DNA of 64,000 bases from Comamonadaceae bacterium CG12_big_fil_rev_8_21_14_0_65_59_15 (GTDB taxonomy: Bacteria; Pseudomonadota; Gammaproteobacteria; Burkholderiales; Burkholderiaceae_C). Below the pieces are notes generated by a model, which did not search any database, was not told the DNA's origin, and saw nothing but the letters and a program-made list of their open reading frames with translations. Location of the stretch: assembly GCA_002786915.1 (NCBI GenBank), contig PCUV01000024.1, positions 62,001 to 126,000 of the forward strand, given 5' to 3'. A program made the position numbers and the translations under genes. Positions 9,386-18,343 of the stretch are shown here, one piece after another (within the stretch, counting starts at the first letter, position 1; every line of letters begins with the position of its first letter).

Positions 9386-10345
9386 TTATGAAATTGCTCC
9401 ATGACCATGCATCGCCCTTCGCAACCCCTCTGCCACCGACACCGGCGGCACCCAGCCCAGCACCTGGCGCGCCTTGCAGCTATCCACCTGTAGATTGCCG
9501 CACAGGCGCTGCACCGCGTCGCCCTTGCCCAGCATGCGCCCGGCCGCTTGCAAGGCCCACACCGGCACCGGCAGCAAACGCGCAGGCACACCGGCCGCAC
9601 GTGCCATGCCGCGCACCAGCTCGGTGGTGGACAGGTCTTGCCCGTCACTGACCAAAAAAGTCTGGTTGGCGGCGGCTGGGTGAGTGATGCAGGTGACGAT
9701 GAAGTCGACTAAATTGTCCAGCGCCACCAGGCTGCGCTGGTTGTGGATGGCGCCCAGCGGTAGCAGCCAGCCGCGCTGCACAGCACGCATGAGGGCGGCA
9801 AAATTGGCTTTGACGCCGGGGCCATAGACCAAAGGCGGGCGGATGATGACGACATCCATGCCGGCGTCTGTAGCCACTTGGCGTAGCCCCTGCTCTGCCT
9901 CCATCTTGGTGATGCCATAAGGGTCAAGCGGTGCGGGAACGTCGTCAGCAGTGAACGACCGCCCTGGCAACGTCGCTTCGCCGTTGACCTTGACCGAGCT
10001 GATGAACACAAAGCGCTTGACCCCTGCCGCCGCTGCTTGGCGAGCCAGGTTCAAGGTGCCTGCCACGTTGACGGAGCGAAATGCAGTTAATGGATCGGTC
10101 TCGGTGTCGTGCATGACATGGACGCGGGCGGCGAGGTGGATGATCACATCTACATTCTGCAAGGCATCAACCAAATTTGTCCCCGGTCCAATGTCCTCAA
10201 TGTTGATATCCACACACCCTGGCACCTCGGTTGTCGATTTACCGCGCACCATCGCTCTTACAGAATATTGCCTGCGTATCAATCCCCTACAAAGTTCGTG
10301 TCCGACAAAGCCATTGGCTCCCGTAACCAAGAGTGCGGCACTCAT
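9386..10345 (-). CDS. NAD-dependent epimerase/dehydratase (WbpV-like reductase candidate)
   Basis: A 319-residue extended SDR: LLVTGANGFVGHELC dinucleotide motif at the N-terminus, a Ser in FISSVKVNG, and YGITK as the catalytic YxxxK. In Pseudomonas O6-type loci the pair WbpM plus WbpV makes UDP-QuiNAc, and this gene has the same neighbours, so a 4-ketoreductase role on UDP-4-keto-6-deoxy-GlcNAc is the best guess; a 4-epimerase is the alternative. The ATG at 10343-10345 overlaps the stop of the upstream glycosyltransferase gene by 4 bp (ATGA), showing translational coupling; an upstream start would add 11 residues. Confidence 0.85.
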   Translation of the reverse strand: MSAALLVTGANGFVGHELCRGLIRRQYSVRAMVRGKSTTEVPGCVDINIEDIGPGTNLVDALQNVDVIIHLAARVHVMHDTETDPLTAFRSVNVAGTLNLARQAAAAGVKRFVFISSVKVNGEATLPGRSFTADDVPAPLDPYGITKMEAEQGLRQVATDAGMDVVIIRPPLVYGPGVKANFAALMRAVQRGWLLPLGAIHNQRSLVALDNLVDFIVTCITHPAAANQTFLVSDGQDLSTTELVRGMARAAGVPARLLPVPVWALQAAGRMLGKGDAVQRLCGNLQVDSCKARQVLGWVPPVSVAEGLRRAMHGHGAIS

Positions 10346-11535
10346 TCCATCATCCGCTTTTTTCGTAGCAGGTTGCAATATTCGTCGACTAATTGCCTAT
10401 TGACCTTTCTGGCATCAAATAAAGTCAACGCACGTTGCCTAGCGGCTTCACCCATTTTTTTCATCAATAATTTATCCGCCAGTAATTTTTCTAGGCAACC
10501 CGTCAATTCTTCAACATTTCTCGGTGGTACTAATAAACCTGTTTCACCATGCACTACTGCATCCGATAAACCATAAATTTCGGTTCCAACAGTCGGGACA
10601 CCCATCGCGGCGGCTTCAATGACGACCGTCCCAAAACCCTCACGGTAACTGGGTAAACAAAGAATGTCGGCGATCGATAGATATGACTCCGGGCTGTCCG
10701 TATATCCGACAACATGCACATCTGAAAGGTGATCAATCTGACTTAGCAAAATTGACCCCGCAACACCGCTGCCAGTATCGAAAGAACCAACAAGCACTAG
10801 ATGGACACCATTTCCGGTAGCTTTTAGCCGCTGAAAAGCCTCCAACAACTCGCGCACGCCTTTATCAACTGTGATGCGGCCCACAAACAACAAGACGAGT
10901 GCAGCAGACGGTATTCCAAGTAACTGTCGCATCGACTCGCGCTGGTTTTGCAAGAAACAGTTGGGATCAAAGCGTTGGACATCCACACCAGCGAGGGAGC
11001 CAGCTCCGATACAGAACAATCGACTGGCATCCGCTATCCCTTGTTCAATCAGAAATTTTCTTTGACTGGCACTATCTGCATAGCAGCGTGTGTTCAAAAT
11101 CCCAATTAACCTGTCACTGGCACGTGTCAACCAGCGCTTGGCGCCGCGCATGTCCACCCAAGGCTGCCCGGTGAAGGTGTGTAGCCGCACGGGCACTCCA
11201 GCCAGGAACGCCGCCAATGCGGTCAGCAGCCCGGCTTTGGGCGTGGTCGAATGCGCGATCTGGATGCGTTCGCGCCGTAAGAATCGGTACAGGCGAACCA
11301 GCGCGATCAGGTCGCGCCAAGGCGAGATGGAGCGCGGGATATCGATAGGAACGCAGCGCACTCCCTCCAGCCCTTGCAACAAAGCCATTTCGGGCTCATC
11401 GCTTGCCACCACCGTCACCTGTGCACCCTGCGCACCGAGCGTGGCGATCTGATGTTTGAGCTGCGCCACCACGAAGAACGGGACGGTGGAGATACGAGCG
11501 ATACGGATGCCGTAAAGGCGTTGGGTCATGCTCAT
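10342..11535 (-). CDS. Glycosyltransferase family 4
   Basis: A 397-residue GT-B glycosyltransferase for repeat-unit assembly at the cytoplasmic face. The C-terminal nucleotide-sugar site reads SYREGFGTVVIEAAAMGVP, the E-x7-E motif of GT4, and LLFVGRITVDKGVRELLEAF opens the C-terminal Rossmann domain. The start could be 11535 or the ATG at 11529; AGGAT precedes both. The coding sequence is a composition mosaic: the stretch for the C-terminal half is strongly AT-rich (about 38% GC by hand at 10441-10500) while that for the N-terminal part is about 68% GC (11161-11220), suggesting recombination inside the gene. Confidence 0.9.
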   Translation of the reverse strand: MSMTQRLYGIRIARISTVPFFVVAQLKHQIATLGAQGAQVTVVASDEPEMALLQGLEGVRCVPIDIPRSISPWRDLIALVRLYRFLRRERIQIAHSTTPKAGLLTALAAFLAGVPVRLHTFTGQPWVDMRGAKRWLTRASDRLIGILNTRCYADSASQRKFLIEQGIADASRLFCIGAGSLAGVDVQRFDPNCFLQNQRESMRQLLGIPSAALVLLFVGRITVDKGVRELLEAFQRLKATGNGVHLVLVGSFDTGSGVAGSILLSQIDHLSDVHVVGYTDSPESYLSIADILCLPSYREGFGTVVIEAAAMGVPTVGTEIYGLSDAVVHGETGLLVPPRNVEELTGCLEKLLADKLLMKKMGEAARQRALTLFDARKVNRQLVDEYCNLLRKKRMME

Positions 11536-11536
11536 C

Positions 11537-12472
11537 CTATGCTCTGGCGCGCTGTTGCCAGACGTGCACCAGTTCTTTAAGTCCATTTTCCATGGCTACG
11601 GTATGACAGTAACCCAGTTCCTGCTCAATTCTGGCAGTGGAATAGATCGCCCGGCCGGTCAGGGCATCGACACGCGATCCAGTCAGCGGAAAACCCAGGA
11701 TGCCACTCAGCAGGGCAGCGGGCAATCTGACCGCCCATTCTGGCAATCTGAGCTGCGGCGCAGACACGCCAAGTTCATCTGCGATCACGTCAACGAAAGT
11801 TTCAAGCGTGCGATGATCCGACAAATTGAAGAGGCGGTCATTCGCCTCCGGTTTACTACCACAAAGCATCAGCGCTTCCACCACGTTATCCACATGAATG
11901 TAATTTGCGGACGCGCCGGGAGTGCCAATAAAGAAAAAGCGCCCGCGTTGAATCATGCGGATCAGGCCAAACAGCGACTGATTACTCATCTCTGCACCAT
12001 ACACGTTTGAGGGTCGCAAGAACGCGTATTCGAATGCACCGCCGTGCGCAGCAACCCGCACCAGGTCATCCGACATCACTTTGGTGACCTCATAGTTCCC
12101 GATCGGATGCAGCTCGGTATGCTCGGTCACCAACCCTGCGCGTTGCCTGCCGTACGCGCCCACGCTGCTGAGTTGGACCCAGCGCCTGATGCGGCCGCTC
12201 GCGGCATCGATCAGGTGCTGTGTTCCTGCCACGTGAACCGCATGCATACGCGTCTCGTCACGAATCTCGCCGGCACAGTGGTAAAGGATATCAGCGCCGT
12301 CGATGAACGAGCGCAACACATCTTGGTTCGACAGATCACCGGAGCATAGCTTCGCGCCGGGTTCGACGGCATTCTTCCTGGAAAGTACACGCACTTCGTG
12401 CCCGTGCGCGAGATGGCGCGCCACCAGCTTGCGGCCGATGAGTCCGGTGCCACCTGTGATTGCAACGATCAT
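11537..12472 (-). CDS. NAD-dependent epimerase/dehydratase family protein
   Basis: A 311-residue extended SDR: IVAITGGTGLIGRKL at the N-terminus, VQLSSVGAYG with the catalytic Ser, and YEVTK as YxxxK. It would interconvert or reduce a nucleotide-activated sugar; the exact substrate is not readable from sequence. The ATG at 12470-12472 overlaps the stop of the upstream GT2 gene by 4 bp, which decides the start; an open frame continues 75 residues further upstream but lies inside that GT2 gene. Confidence 0.85.
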   Translation of the reverse strand: MIVAITGGTGLIGRKLVARHLAHGHEVRVLSRKNAVEPGAKLCSGDLSNQDVLRSFIDGADILYHCAGEIRDETRMHAVHVAGTQHLIDAASGRIRRWVQLSSVGAYGRQRAGLVTEHTELHPIGNYEVTKVMSDDLVRVAAHGGAFEYAFLRPSNVYGAEMSNQSLFGLIRMIQRGRFFFIGTPGASANYIHVDNVVEALMLCGSKPEANDRLFNLSDHRTLETFVDVIADELGVSAPQLRLPEWAVRLPAALLSGILGFPLTGSRVDALTGRAIYSTARIEQELGYCHTVAMENGLKELVHVWQQRARA

Positions 12473-13266
12473 CTTGCAAGCACGCGGTAATAAAAATATT
12501 TCAGGAACTGGAACCCGATATTGGGCCAGATCAGATATAGCGGAACATCCAACTTGTTCACAATGCTCCTGACTGTGCGGATCGCGCGTAAGGTCTCTGC
12601 GGCCCGATTCCCCGCCACGTTGCTCGGATGAACGCGATAACGGATGAGCGAGGCTTCGATGCCCATCAACCGATGCCGCTTGGCGATCCTGAGCCACATC
12701 TCGTAGTCTTCGCGTAAGGAAGCGTCTTCAGTCAGCATGCCCAGTTCCCGAAAGACTCTGCGCCGAATGAGCACGCTGGAATTGGGAAAGAAGTTGCCGC
12801 GCAACAGCTGGAAGAAATGGTTGGCGCGCACTTGGCGGCGATTCATCCGTGCCGCAAGAATATTGTCACCCTGGAATGATTCCGCCTGGGTATAACACAG
12901 GGCAACTTCGACATGCTGTTCCAGCAGCTTCACCTGTTGTTCCAGTTTGTCTGCCCGCCAAAGATCATCGTCATCGCAGAACGCGACGTATTTCCCCCGG
13001 GCCTGGCGGATACCGTAATTTCGGTTAACGGCAATGACGCCATGATTCGCATTTCTGAAATAGCGCACGCGCGGGTCAGGGATGCCGTTCACAAATTCGT
13101 AGGTGCCGTCTTCGGACAGGTTATCGACGACGATCAGCTCGAAGTCAGTGTAGGTTTGCGTCAGAATTGAATCCAGCGTCTGTGCTAGCAACTTTGCCCG
13201 CTTGTAGGTGGTGACGATCACGGAAACACAAGGCGACTTACCTTGCAGGACAGACGCCGTGGTCAT
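12469..13266 (-). CDS. Glycosyltransferase family 2
   Basis: A 265-residue GT-A enzyme. SVIVTTYKRAKLLAQTLDSIL is the typical N-terminus, VVDNLSEDGTYEF follows, and AFCDDDDLW holds the metal-binding DxD region; SSVLIRRRVFRELG and DYEMWLRIAK are conserved acceptor-side segments. It probably adds one sugar of the repeat unit. The ATG at 13264-13266 overlaps the stop of the upstream epimerase gene by one base (TGATG) with GGAAA upstream; an alternative start nine codons earlier is possible. Confidence 0.9.
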   Translation of the reverse strand: MTTASVLQGKSPCVSVIVTTYKRAKLLAQTLDSILTQTYTDFELIVVDNLSEDGTYEFVNGIPDPRVRYFRNANHGVIAVNRNYGIRQARGKYVAFCDDDDLWRADKLEQQVKLLEQHVEVALCYTQAESFQGDNILAARMNRRQVRANHFFQLLRGNFFPNSSVLIRRRVFRELGMLTEDASLREDYEMWLRIAKRHRLMGIEASLIRYRVHPSNVAGNRAAETLRAIRTVRSIVNKLDVPLYLIWPNIGFQFLKYFYYRVLAR

Positions 13267-14219
13267 CAATTTTTCCGGAATGCCTGTTGACAAAGGCTCA
13301 GCGTGGCATCAATCTCGTCTTCGAACCGGCTTTGCAGCGCAAAGCCCGTCGTTTTCAATTTGGCAATGCTGTAGTCTAAAGCAGCGGCCTGCTCGCCCAA
13401 CTGTGGCTCGACGCGTTCGATGGGTGGGGTGAAGCCAAGCACAGCCTGACAGCGGAACGCAACCAGCTGCGTCATGGCAAAGATGCTGCGCGAACATTCG
13501 CCGCCGAGATTGAACAGGCCATCCCGGCAGTCTGCTTTTGGCAATGCCATGAAGTGCGCCACACAACGCGCCGCGTCTTGCAGGGTGATGAAATCGCGCT
13601 GTTGCAGGCCGCTCGATCGCAGCACCAGTTTGCCGGTGGATACCGCCTGACGGCACAAGTCGTTGACCAGCAAGGTCCAGCGGTTTACATCGGTGGCTAT
13701 CGGCGCGCCGAACCCGTTCGACAGACGCAACACGATGCTGTCGATCTTTCCCAAATCGCGTGCCGCGAGCACGAAGTCTTCGGCGACTTTGTGCGTGATC
13801 GCGTAGGGATGGATGGGGCGGGGAACCGTTTGCTCGGAGATGGAGCCAGCCAGGGGCGCGCCATACACGTGTGCGGTCGAAAAATAGATGAAGCGGCGCA
13901 CTCCCGCGCTTTGGGCGGCCTGTAGCAGGCGCAGGGTGCCCATGCCGTTGACTTGCAAAGCGGCGAGCGCATCCTGCGCGCAGTCAATCTCGTTCAACGC
14001 GGCCAGATGGATGACAGCGTCGACACCGGCACAGATCACACTGTCATCCTGGGCGATGTCCCACTGCACGATCTCGCCGTCGTTCAACCAGTCCGGTTTT
14101 GGCGTATCGGCTCGGCGCGATGTCAGCCGCAGACTCAAACTTGAATCAGCGGCCAGATATTGGGCTATACGGCCGCCCACATAACCTAGGCCACCTGTGA
14201 TCAAAACGCGCTTATTCAT
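13266..14219 (-). CDS. NAD-dependent epimerase/reductase, YxxxH variant
   Basis: A 317-residue extended SDR with VLITGGLGYVGGRIAQYL at the N-terminus and FIYFSTAHVYG holding the catalytic Ser/Thr. The expected YxxxK reads YAITHK, so His, not Lys, stands four residues after the Tyr, with Lys one position later. Its gene follows those for CDP-glucose synthesis, 4,6-dehydration and a RmlC-like epimerase in order, so it is the natural candidate for the final 4-ketoreductase giving a CDP-6-deoxyhexose (inference). It overlaps the upstream cupin gene by one base (TGATG). Confidence 0.85.
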   Translation of the reverse strand: MNKRVLITGGLGYVGGRIAQYLAADSSLSLRLTSRRADTPKPDWLNDGEIVQWDIAQDDSVICAGVDAVIHLAALNEIDCAQDALAALQVNGMGTLRLLQAAQSAGVRRFIYFSTAHVYGAPLAGSISEQTVPRPIHPYAITHKVAEDFVLAARDLGKIDSIVLRLSNGFGAPIATDVNRWTLLVNDLCRQAVSTGKLVLRSSGLQQRDFITLQDAARCVAHFMALPKADCRDGLFNLGGECSRSIFAMTQLVAFRCQAVLGFTPPIERVEPQLGEQAAALDYSIAKLKTTGFALQSRFEDEIDATLSLCQQAFRKN

Positions 14220-14668
14220 CAGCGATGCTTGATTTCCCAGTTGTAGGGAATAGACAGATCAAACGGATCGAGACGGTCGATCTCGTCCCCACGGTGGGTG
14301 ATGGTGGTGCAATTGGCCACGATGGCCATCTCGCTGCCTATGCCTTTGAAACCGTTCCACACCATGGGTGGCACGGTCACCAGACAGTAATTGTCCGGGC
14401 CCATGAATATCTCCTGCAGTTCGCCGCGCGTGGGGCTACCCGCTCTGTCGTCATACAGCACGAACTTGATGTTGCCGTGCGGCACCGCATAGTTCAACAC
14501 CATCTCTTTATGGATGTGCCAGCCCTTGATCGCTCCGGGGTGCACACAGGAAAAATATATCTCGCCGAACCCGGCAAAACCTTCCGCATCGTTGCGCAGC
14601 ATGTGCATGATCTTGCCGCGCTCGTCAAGGATCTGTTTGAGTGGGGTGATTCTTACGCCTTCGATCAT
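14219..14668 (-). CDS. RmlC-like cupin sugar epimerase
   Basis: A 149-residue dTDP-4-dehydrorhamnose 3,5-epimerase-like protein. The cupin segment GAIKGWHIHKEMVLNYAV contains the conserved His pair, followed by GNIKFVLYDDR, FMGPDNYCLVTVPPMVWNGFKG and a C-terminal region ending DPFDLSIPYNWEIKHR. It is shorter than classical RmlC (about 180), in the size range of single-domain keto-sugar isomerases/epimerases. Since it sits directly between the CDP-glucose 4,6-dehydratase gene and a reductase gene, its likely substrate is CDP-4-keto-6-deoxyglucose (inference). The start codon abuts the rfbG stop. Confidence 0.85.
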   Translation of the reverse strand: MIEGVRITPLKQILDERGKIMHMLRNDAEGFAGFGEIYFSCVHPGAIKGWHIHKEMVLNYAVPHGNIKFVLYDDRAGSPTRGELQEIFMGPDNYCLVTVPPMVWNGFKGIGSEMAIVANCTTITHRGDEIDRLDPFDLSIPYNWEIKHR

Positions 14669-15736
14669 TTACGACTCCATGTATTGCGTGATTTGCCTGC
14701 TGGATATCTCCAGCGCGTTTTGCCCTTGATGCACGCCGCGATACCAGGCGACCGTTTCGCCGATGGCGCGTGCCACTTCCCATTTGGGTTGCCAATGCAA
14801 CAACTGGTGCGCCTTGTCGCAATTCAGATGCAGCAGGTTCGCCTCATGCGGTGCGTTGTGCTGCGGTGCGCTCTCGACACGCCCGCTTCCCCAAGCGGCA
14901 ACGATCATCTCCGCCAAATCTTTCACGGTGCGTATCGATTGCGCGTTCGGGCCGAAATTCCATGCTCCCGAATAGCATTTGGGGTCTTGCAACAGATTGG
15001 CGGCGACAAGCAGGTAGCCGGACAAGGGTTCCAGCACATGTTGCCAGGGGCGCGTCGAATTGGGATTGCGCAGAAAGATCTCTTCGCCGTTGCGCAACGC
15101 TCGGATGGCATCCGGCACGATGCGGTCCGCCGCCCAGTCGCCGCCGCCAATAACATTGCCCGCACGCACCGTTGCGGCACCGAAACCGGGGCGCGCATGG
15201 AAGAACGAATCCTGATAAGAGGAGAACACCAGTTCGGCGGCGGCTTTGGACGCGCTATAGGGATCGTGCCCGCCCAACTCATCGTTCTCGCGATAACCCC
15301 ATACCCATTCATTGTTGCGGTAGCACTTGTCCGAGGTCACAATGACCACGGCCTTGAGCGACTCGCACTGGCGCGCCGCTTCCAGAATATTGACTGAGCC
15401 TGCAACATTGGTATCAAAGGTCAGCTTGGGCTCGGCGTACGAGAAACGCACCAGCGGTTGTGCCGCCAAGTGGAACAAGACCTCCGGCTGGAATTTGTCG
15501 AACGCAGCTTTGACCGCCGCCAGATCGCGGATGTCACCCGTGACATGTTCAATCAGGTTATTCAACCCCAGCAGATTGAAGTGATCATCCTCATTTTTCG
15601 GGGGGAGCGCATAACCATAAACCTGCGCGCCCAGCTGGTGCAGCCACAGGCATAACCATGAGCCTTTAAAACCCGTGTCACCGGTTACCAGAACCCGTTT
15701 GCCACGGAAGATTTCTAACGATTGTTTGTTCACCAT
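14669..15736 (-). CDS. rfbG: CDP-glucose 4,6-dehydratase
   Basis: A 355-residue extended SDR that converts CDP-glucose to CDP-4-keto-6-deoxyglucose. Diagnostic are RVLVTGDTGFKGSWLCLWLHQLGA at the start, VTSDKCYRNNEWVWGYRENDELGGHDPYSASK with the YxxxK active site, and the VRAGNVIGGGDWA segment; these differ clearly from dTDP-glucose dehydratase. The ATG at 15734-15736 overlaps the 3' end of rfbF by 7 bp; a GTG three codons earlier is an alternative. It forms a unit with rfbF upstream and the cupin and SDR genes downstream. Confidence 0.95.
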   Translation of the reverse strand: MVNKQSLEIFRGKRVLVTGDTGFKGSWLCLWLHQLGAQVYGYALPPKNEDDHFNLLGLNNLIEHVTGDIRDLAAVKAAFDKFQPEVLFHLAAQPLVRFSYAEPKLTFDTNVAGSVNILEAARQCESLKAVVIVTSDKCYRNNEWVWGYRENDELGGHDPYSASKAAAELVFSSYQDSFFHARPGFGAATVRAGNVIGGGDWAADRIVPDAIRALRNGEEIFLRNPNSTRPWQHVLEPLSGYLLVAANLLQDPKCYSGAWNFGPNAQSIRTVKDLAEMIVAAWGSGRVESAPQHNAPHEANLLHLNCDKAHQLLHWQPKWEVARAIGETVAWYRGVHQGQNALEISSRQITQYMES

Positions 15737-16524
15737 TTGATCCACGGCGCCTCGCCTTTTGCAAACAATCCATTTAGATATGCATAGTCGCGATAGGTAT
15801 CCATCGGCTGCCAGAAACCGTCGTGTTTATACATCATCATCTGTCCGTCTGCCACCAATTTGCGCATTGGTTCTTGTTCGAAGACCAGGTCTTCCCGCTC
15901 ATCCAGATAATCAAATATCTTTTTGCTGCACACGAAAAAACCGCCGGAAATGCGACCGGCAATTGCCTGCGGTTTCTCGTTGAATTCGGTCACGCGGCCA
16001 TCCGCAGAGATCATCAGCTCGCCGAACCGACCGGGCGGGCGCACGCCAGTGACTGTCAGCACCCGGCCATGCGCGATGTGAAAATGGATCAGCTTGGCGA
16101 TGTCGATGTCCCCTACGCCATCACCATACGTCAGCATGAAATATTCGTCGTTGCCAATGTATTTGCGAATCTTGCGCACCCGCGCGCCGGTCATTGCTTC
16201 TTGACCGGTATCGGCCAGCGTCACGCGCCAATCAGCCTCTTCATGGTCTGTGTGGTATTCGATGCCTTTTGCAGCGCCCAATTGCAGTGAGAAGTCGCGC
16301 GTGTGCGCTTCGTAATTCAGAAAGAAATCCTTGATGACCTGCCCCTTGTACCCCAGACACAGCACAAAATCCTTATGGCCGGCGCTGGCGTAATACTTCA
16401 TGATATGCCACAGGATGGGCAAGTTACCCACTGGAATCATCGGCTTGGGAAGGTTCTCGTTCACATCACGAATGCGCGTTCCCTGACCGCCGCAAAGAAT
16501 GACTGTTTTGAAGGATATGTTCAT
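15730..16524 (-). CDS. rfbF: Glucose-1-phosphate cytidylyltransferase
   Basis: A 264-residue nucleotidyltransferase making CDP-glucose from CTP and glucose-1-phosphate, the entry to CDP-deoxyhexoses. The signature VILCGGQGTRIRDVNENLPKP followed by MIPVGNLPILWHIMKYYA is distinctive, with FMLTYGDGVGDIDI carrying the metal-binding Asp and TVTGVRPPGRFGEL typical of RfbF. Length equals the family (about 257). The ATG at 16522-16524 is used; a GTG three codons upstream is also in frame. First gene of the CDP-6-deoxyhexose group. Confidence 0.96.
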   Translation of the reverse strand: MNISFKTVILCGGQGTRIRDVNENLPKPMIPVGNLPILWHIMKYYASAGHKDFVLCLGYKGQVIKDFFLNYEAHTRDFSLQLGAAKGIEYHTDHEEADWRVTLADTGQEAMTGARVRKIRKYIGNDEYFMLTYGDGVGDIDIAKLIHFHIAHGRVLTVTGVRPPGRFGELMISADGRVTEFNEKPQAIAGRISGGFFVCSKKIFDYLDEREDLVFEQEPMRKLVADGQMMMYKHDGFWQPMDTYRDYAYLNGLFAKGEAPWIKW

Positions 16525-16560
16525 GTTTACCACATTTGGTGCACTTGTTCGTTTTACTGT

Positions 16561-17331
16561 CTAAAGTGAAAAACCATCATCAACCAGCAAATTCTGCCCG
16601 GTCACATACAACGACGAGTCTGATAGCAGGAACACCAAGCTACCACATACATCCTGCGGATCAAGCATTCCCTTTATATTGCAATGTGCATCGTACTTGT
16701 TGAGAAATAGATCGGGTTGCCCATCCAGTATCCCACCAGGACTCAGGCTGTTCACTCGTATGCCATCCCCCTTGAAATATTGCGCGAAATATCGGGTCAG
16801 ATGGTTGATAGCCGATTTGATCGCCGCATATTCGACTGGCATAGTCATGGGGGTATCCGCATAAACTTCAAAACGCGGCGGCATCAAGCCATAAATCGAA
16901 GACATATTGACGACATTGCCACCACCGTGCTTGCGAAAATAAAGACAGAATTGTTGTGCAGTCAGAAAATATCCGCCCAGATGCAGGCTTACGTTCTCGC
17001 AAAAACTTTCGTAGCTGACTTCTTCCAGCTTCTTCCCATAATCGTGGTTGCGCGGGTACGCGTTGTTCAATAATGCGTCAATACGACCATGTCTTCGCTG
17101 TACCTCGTTGATAAGCGCATTGATGGAGGTCGTGCTGGTTATATTTAAAGCGGCCGCTTCGGCCCGACCCGGGTAAGTTGAAGTAATTTGTGCTGCAACA
17201 CGCTCAGCGGCAGCCACATCAATATCAGCGACGATAGCGATACCACCCTGCTCTGCGATTGCGGCACAGAATTTTTTCCCAAGAAAACCAGAACCACCAG
17301 TAACAACTATTACCTTGTTTGTTAATTGCAT
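16561..17331 (-). CDS. Classical SDR oxidoreductase
   Basis: A 256-residue short-chain dehydrogenase with KVIVVTGGSGFLGKKFCAAI (TGxxxGxG), DALLNNAYPRN (NNA), NMSSIYG with Ser, and YAAIK as YxxxK. The C-terminus has the SPGGILDGQP loop and VTGQNLLVDDGFSL, typical of classical SDRs acting on small or nucleotide-linked substrates. In this locus it may reduce a keto sugar, but the substrate cannot be told. AGGTG lies upstream of the ATG. The gene is visibly more AT-rich than the core genome genes. Confidence 0.85.
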   Translation of the reverse strand: MQLTNKVIVVTGGSGFLGKKFCAAIAEQGGIAIVADIDVAAAERVAAQITSTYPGRAEAAALNITSTTSINALINEVQRRHGRIDALLNNAYPRNHDYGKKLEEVSYESFCENVSLHLGGYFLTAQQFCLYFRKHGGGNVVNMSSIYGLMPPRFEVYADTPMTMPVEYAAIKSAINHLTRYFAQYFKGDGIRVNSLSPGGILDGQPDLFLNKYDAHCNIKGMLDPQDVCGSLVFLLSDSSLYVTGQNLLVDDGFSL

Positions 17332-17350
17332 GTCATCACACCTAAATTTT

Positions 17351-18343
17351 CTAGCAACCGGTCTTAGTGTGGCTCAGCCGTCCACAAACTTTTTTACCCG
17401 CTGTGCAAATTCCCAGAAACAAACCAGGAACGAGGAATATCAATGCCACAGGATCAAGCTGAAGGATTCTCCTCAAGTGATACGGGAAGTTGCGTAACCC
17501 TACCCAGGGCTGTGAAAACAGATGTGTTCCCCACAAATACATCGTCCGAGACCGAAAACGGCAACGCTCATTAAAAGTCAGGTTCAACAACTTGATCTGA
17601 CTGAGCAGCAAGCGAAAAAACTCTTCGTAGGTGGCTCGCCCTTTGGTCATACTGCGAATAGTGGTTGGGTGCTGTCTGAATTTGTTCAGCGGTTTCGCCA
17701 CGTAGGCGACATCAAAATTTGCCGCAATTCGGAAGAATAAGTCCCAATCGCTGCAAACGCGGTACTCAGCAGACAACGCTCCTGCTGCTTCAAAACATTC
17801 TTTCCTGATCAGTGCCGCGCTCAGATTCGGAATGACGCAGGAGTGCAGCAGGAAGCGCCCCATCTGCGCGCCGCTTATCAAAGTATCGGTCGCGCATCTC
17901 TCTTGGAACGCGCGCTCACGACCAGCAAAGTCATCGCCAATCACCTGGTCGCCCTCATCCACCAGCAAACTGCGGCAGAACGCGATTCCGGCTGTGGGAT
18001 GCACTTGCATCGCGCCGACCAGTTGCTCAACCATACGCTGATCACAATCATCATCACAATTAGCGAACAGGATGAACTCGCCGGAAGACTCTTCGACCCC
18101 CTGGTTGCTAACAGCGACCCAGCCGCCATTCTTTTGACGGACAATCAATTTGACCCTGGGATGCGACTCATACTTGCGCAAGACTTCAAGGCTGTTGTCC
18201 GGCGAGCAATCTTCGATCACAAGTATCTCGATATGCGGGTAGGTCTGATTGATAAGACTCTCCATGCGCCGAATCAGATACTCGGCGTGGTTGTAACTGG
18301 CCACGACCACGCTGACCAATCCCGGAATCGTCTGCTTGATCAC
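17351..18343 (-). CDS. Glycosyltransferase family 2 with C-terminal hydrophobic tail
   Basis: A 330-residue GT-A enzyme. LVSVVVASYNHAEYLIRRMESL begins the nucleotide-binding fold, and FANCDDDCDQRM holds the DxD motif with unusual surrounding Asp/Cys. CSDWDLFFRIA is the usual ED-like region. Near the C-terminus, DPVALIFLVPGLFLGICTAG is hydrophobic enough to be a membrane anchor, consistent with work on lipid-linked intermediates. It overlaps the upstream epimerase gene by 4 bp (ATGA). Confidence 0.88.
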   Translation of the reverse strand: MIKQTIPGLVSVVVASYNHAEYLIRRMESLINQTYPHIEILVIEDCSPDNSLEVLRKYESHPRVKLIVRQKNGGWVAVSNQGVEESSGEFILFANCDDDCDQRMVEQLVGAMQVHPTAGIAFCRSLLVDEGDQVIGDDFAGRERAFQERCATDTLISGAQMGRFLLHSCVIPNLSAALIRKECFEAAGALSAEYRVCSDWDLFFRIAANFDVAYVAKPLNKFRQHPTTIRSMTKGRATYEEFFRLLLSQIKLLNLTFNERCRFRSRTMYLWGTHLFSQPWVGLRNFPYHLRRILQLDPVALIFLVPGLFLGICTAGKKVCGRLSHTKTGC

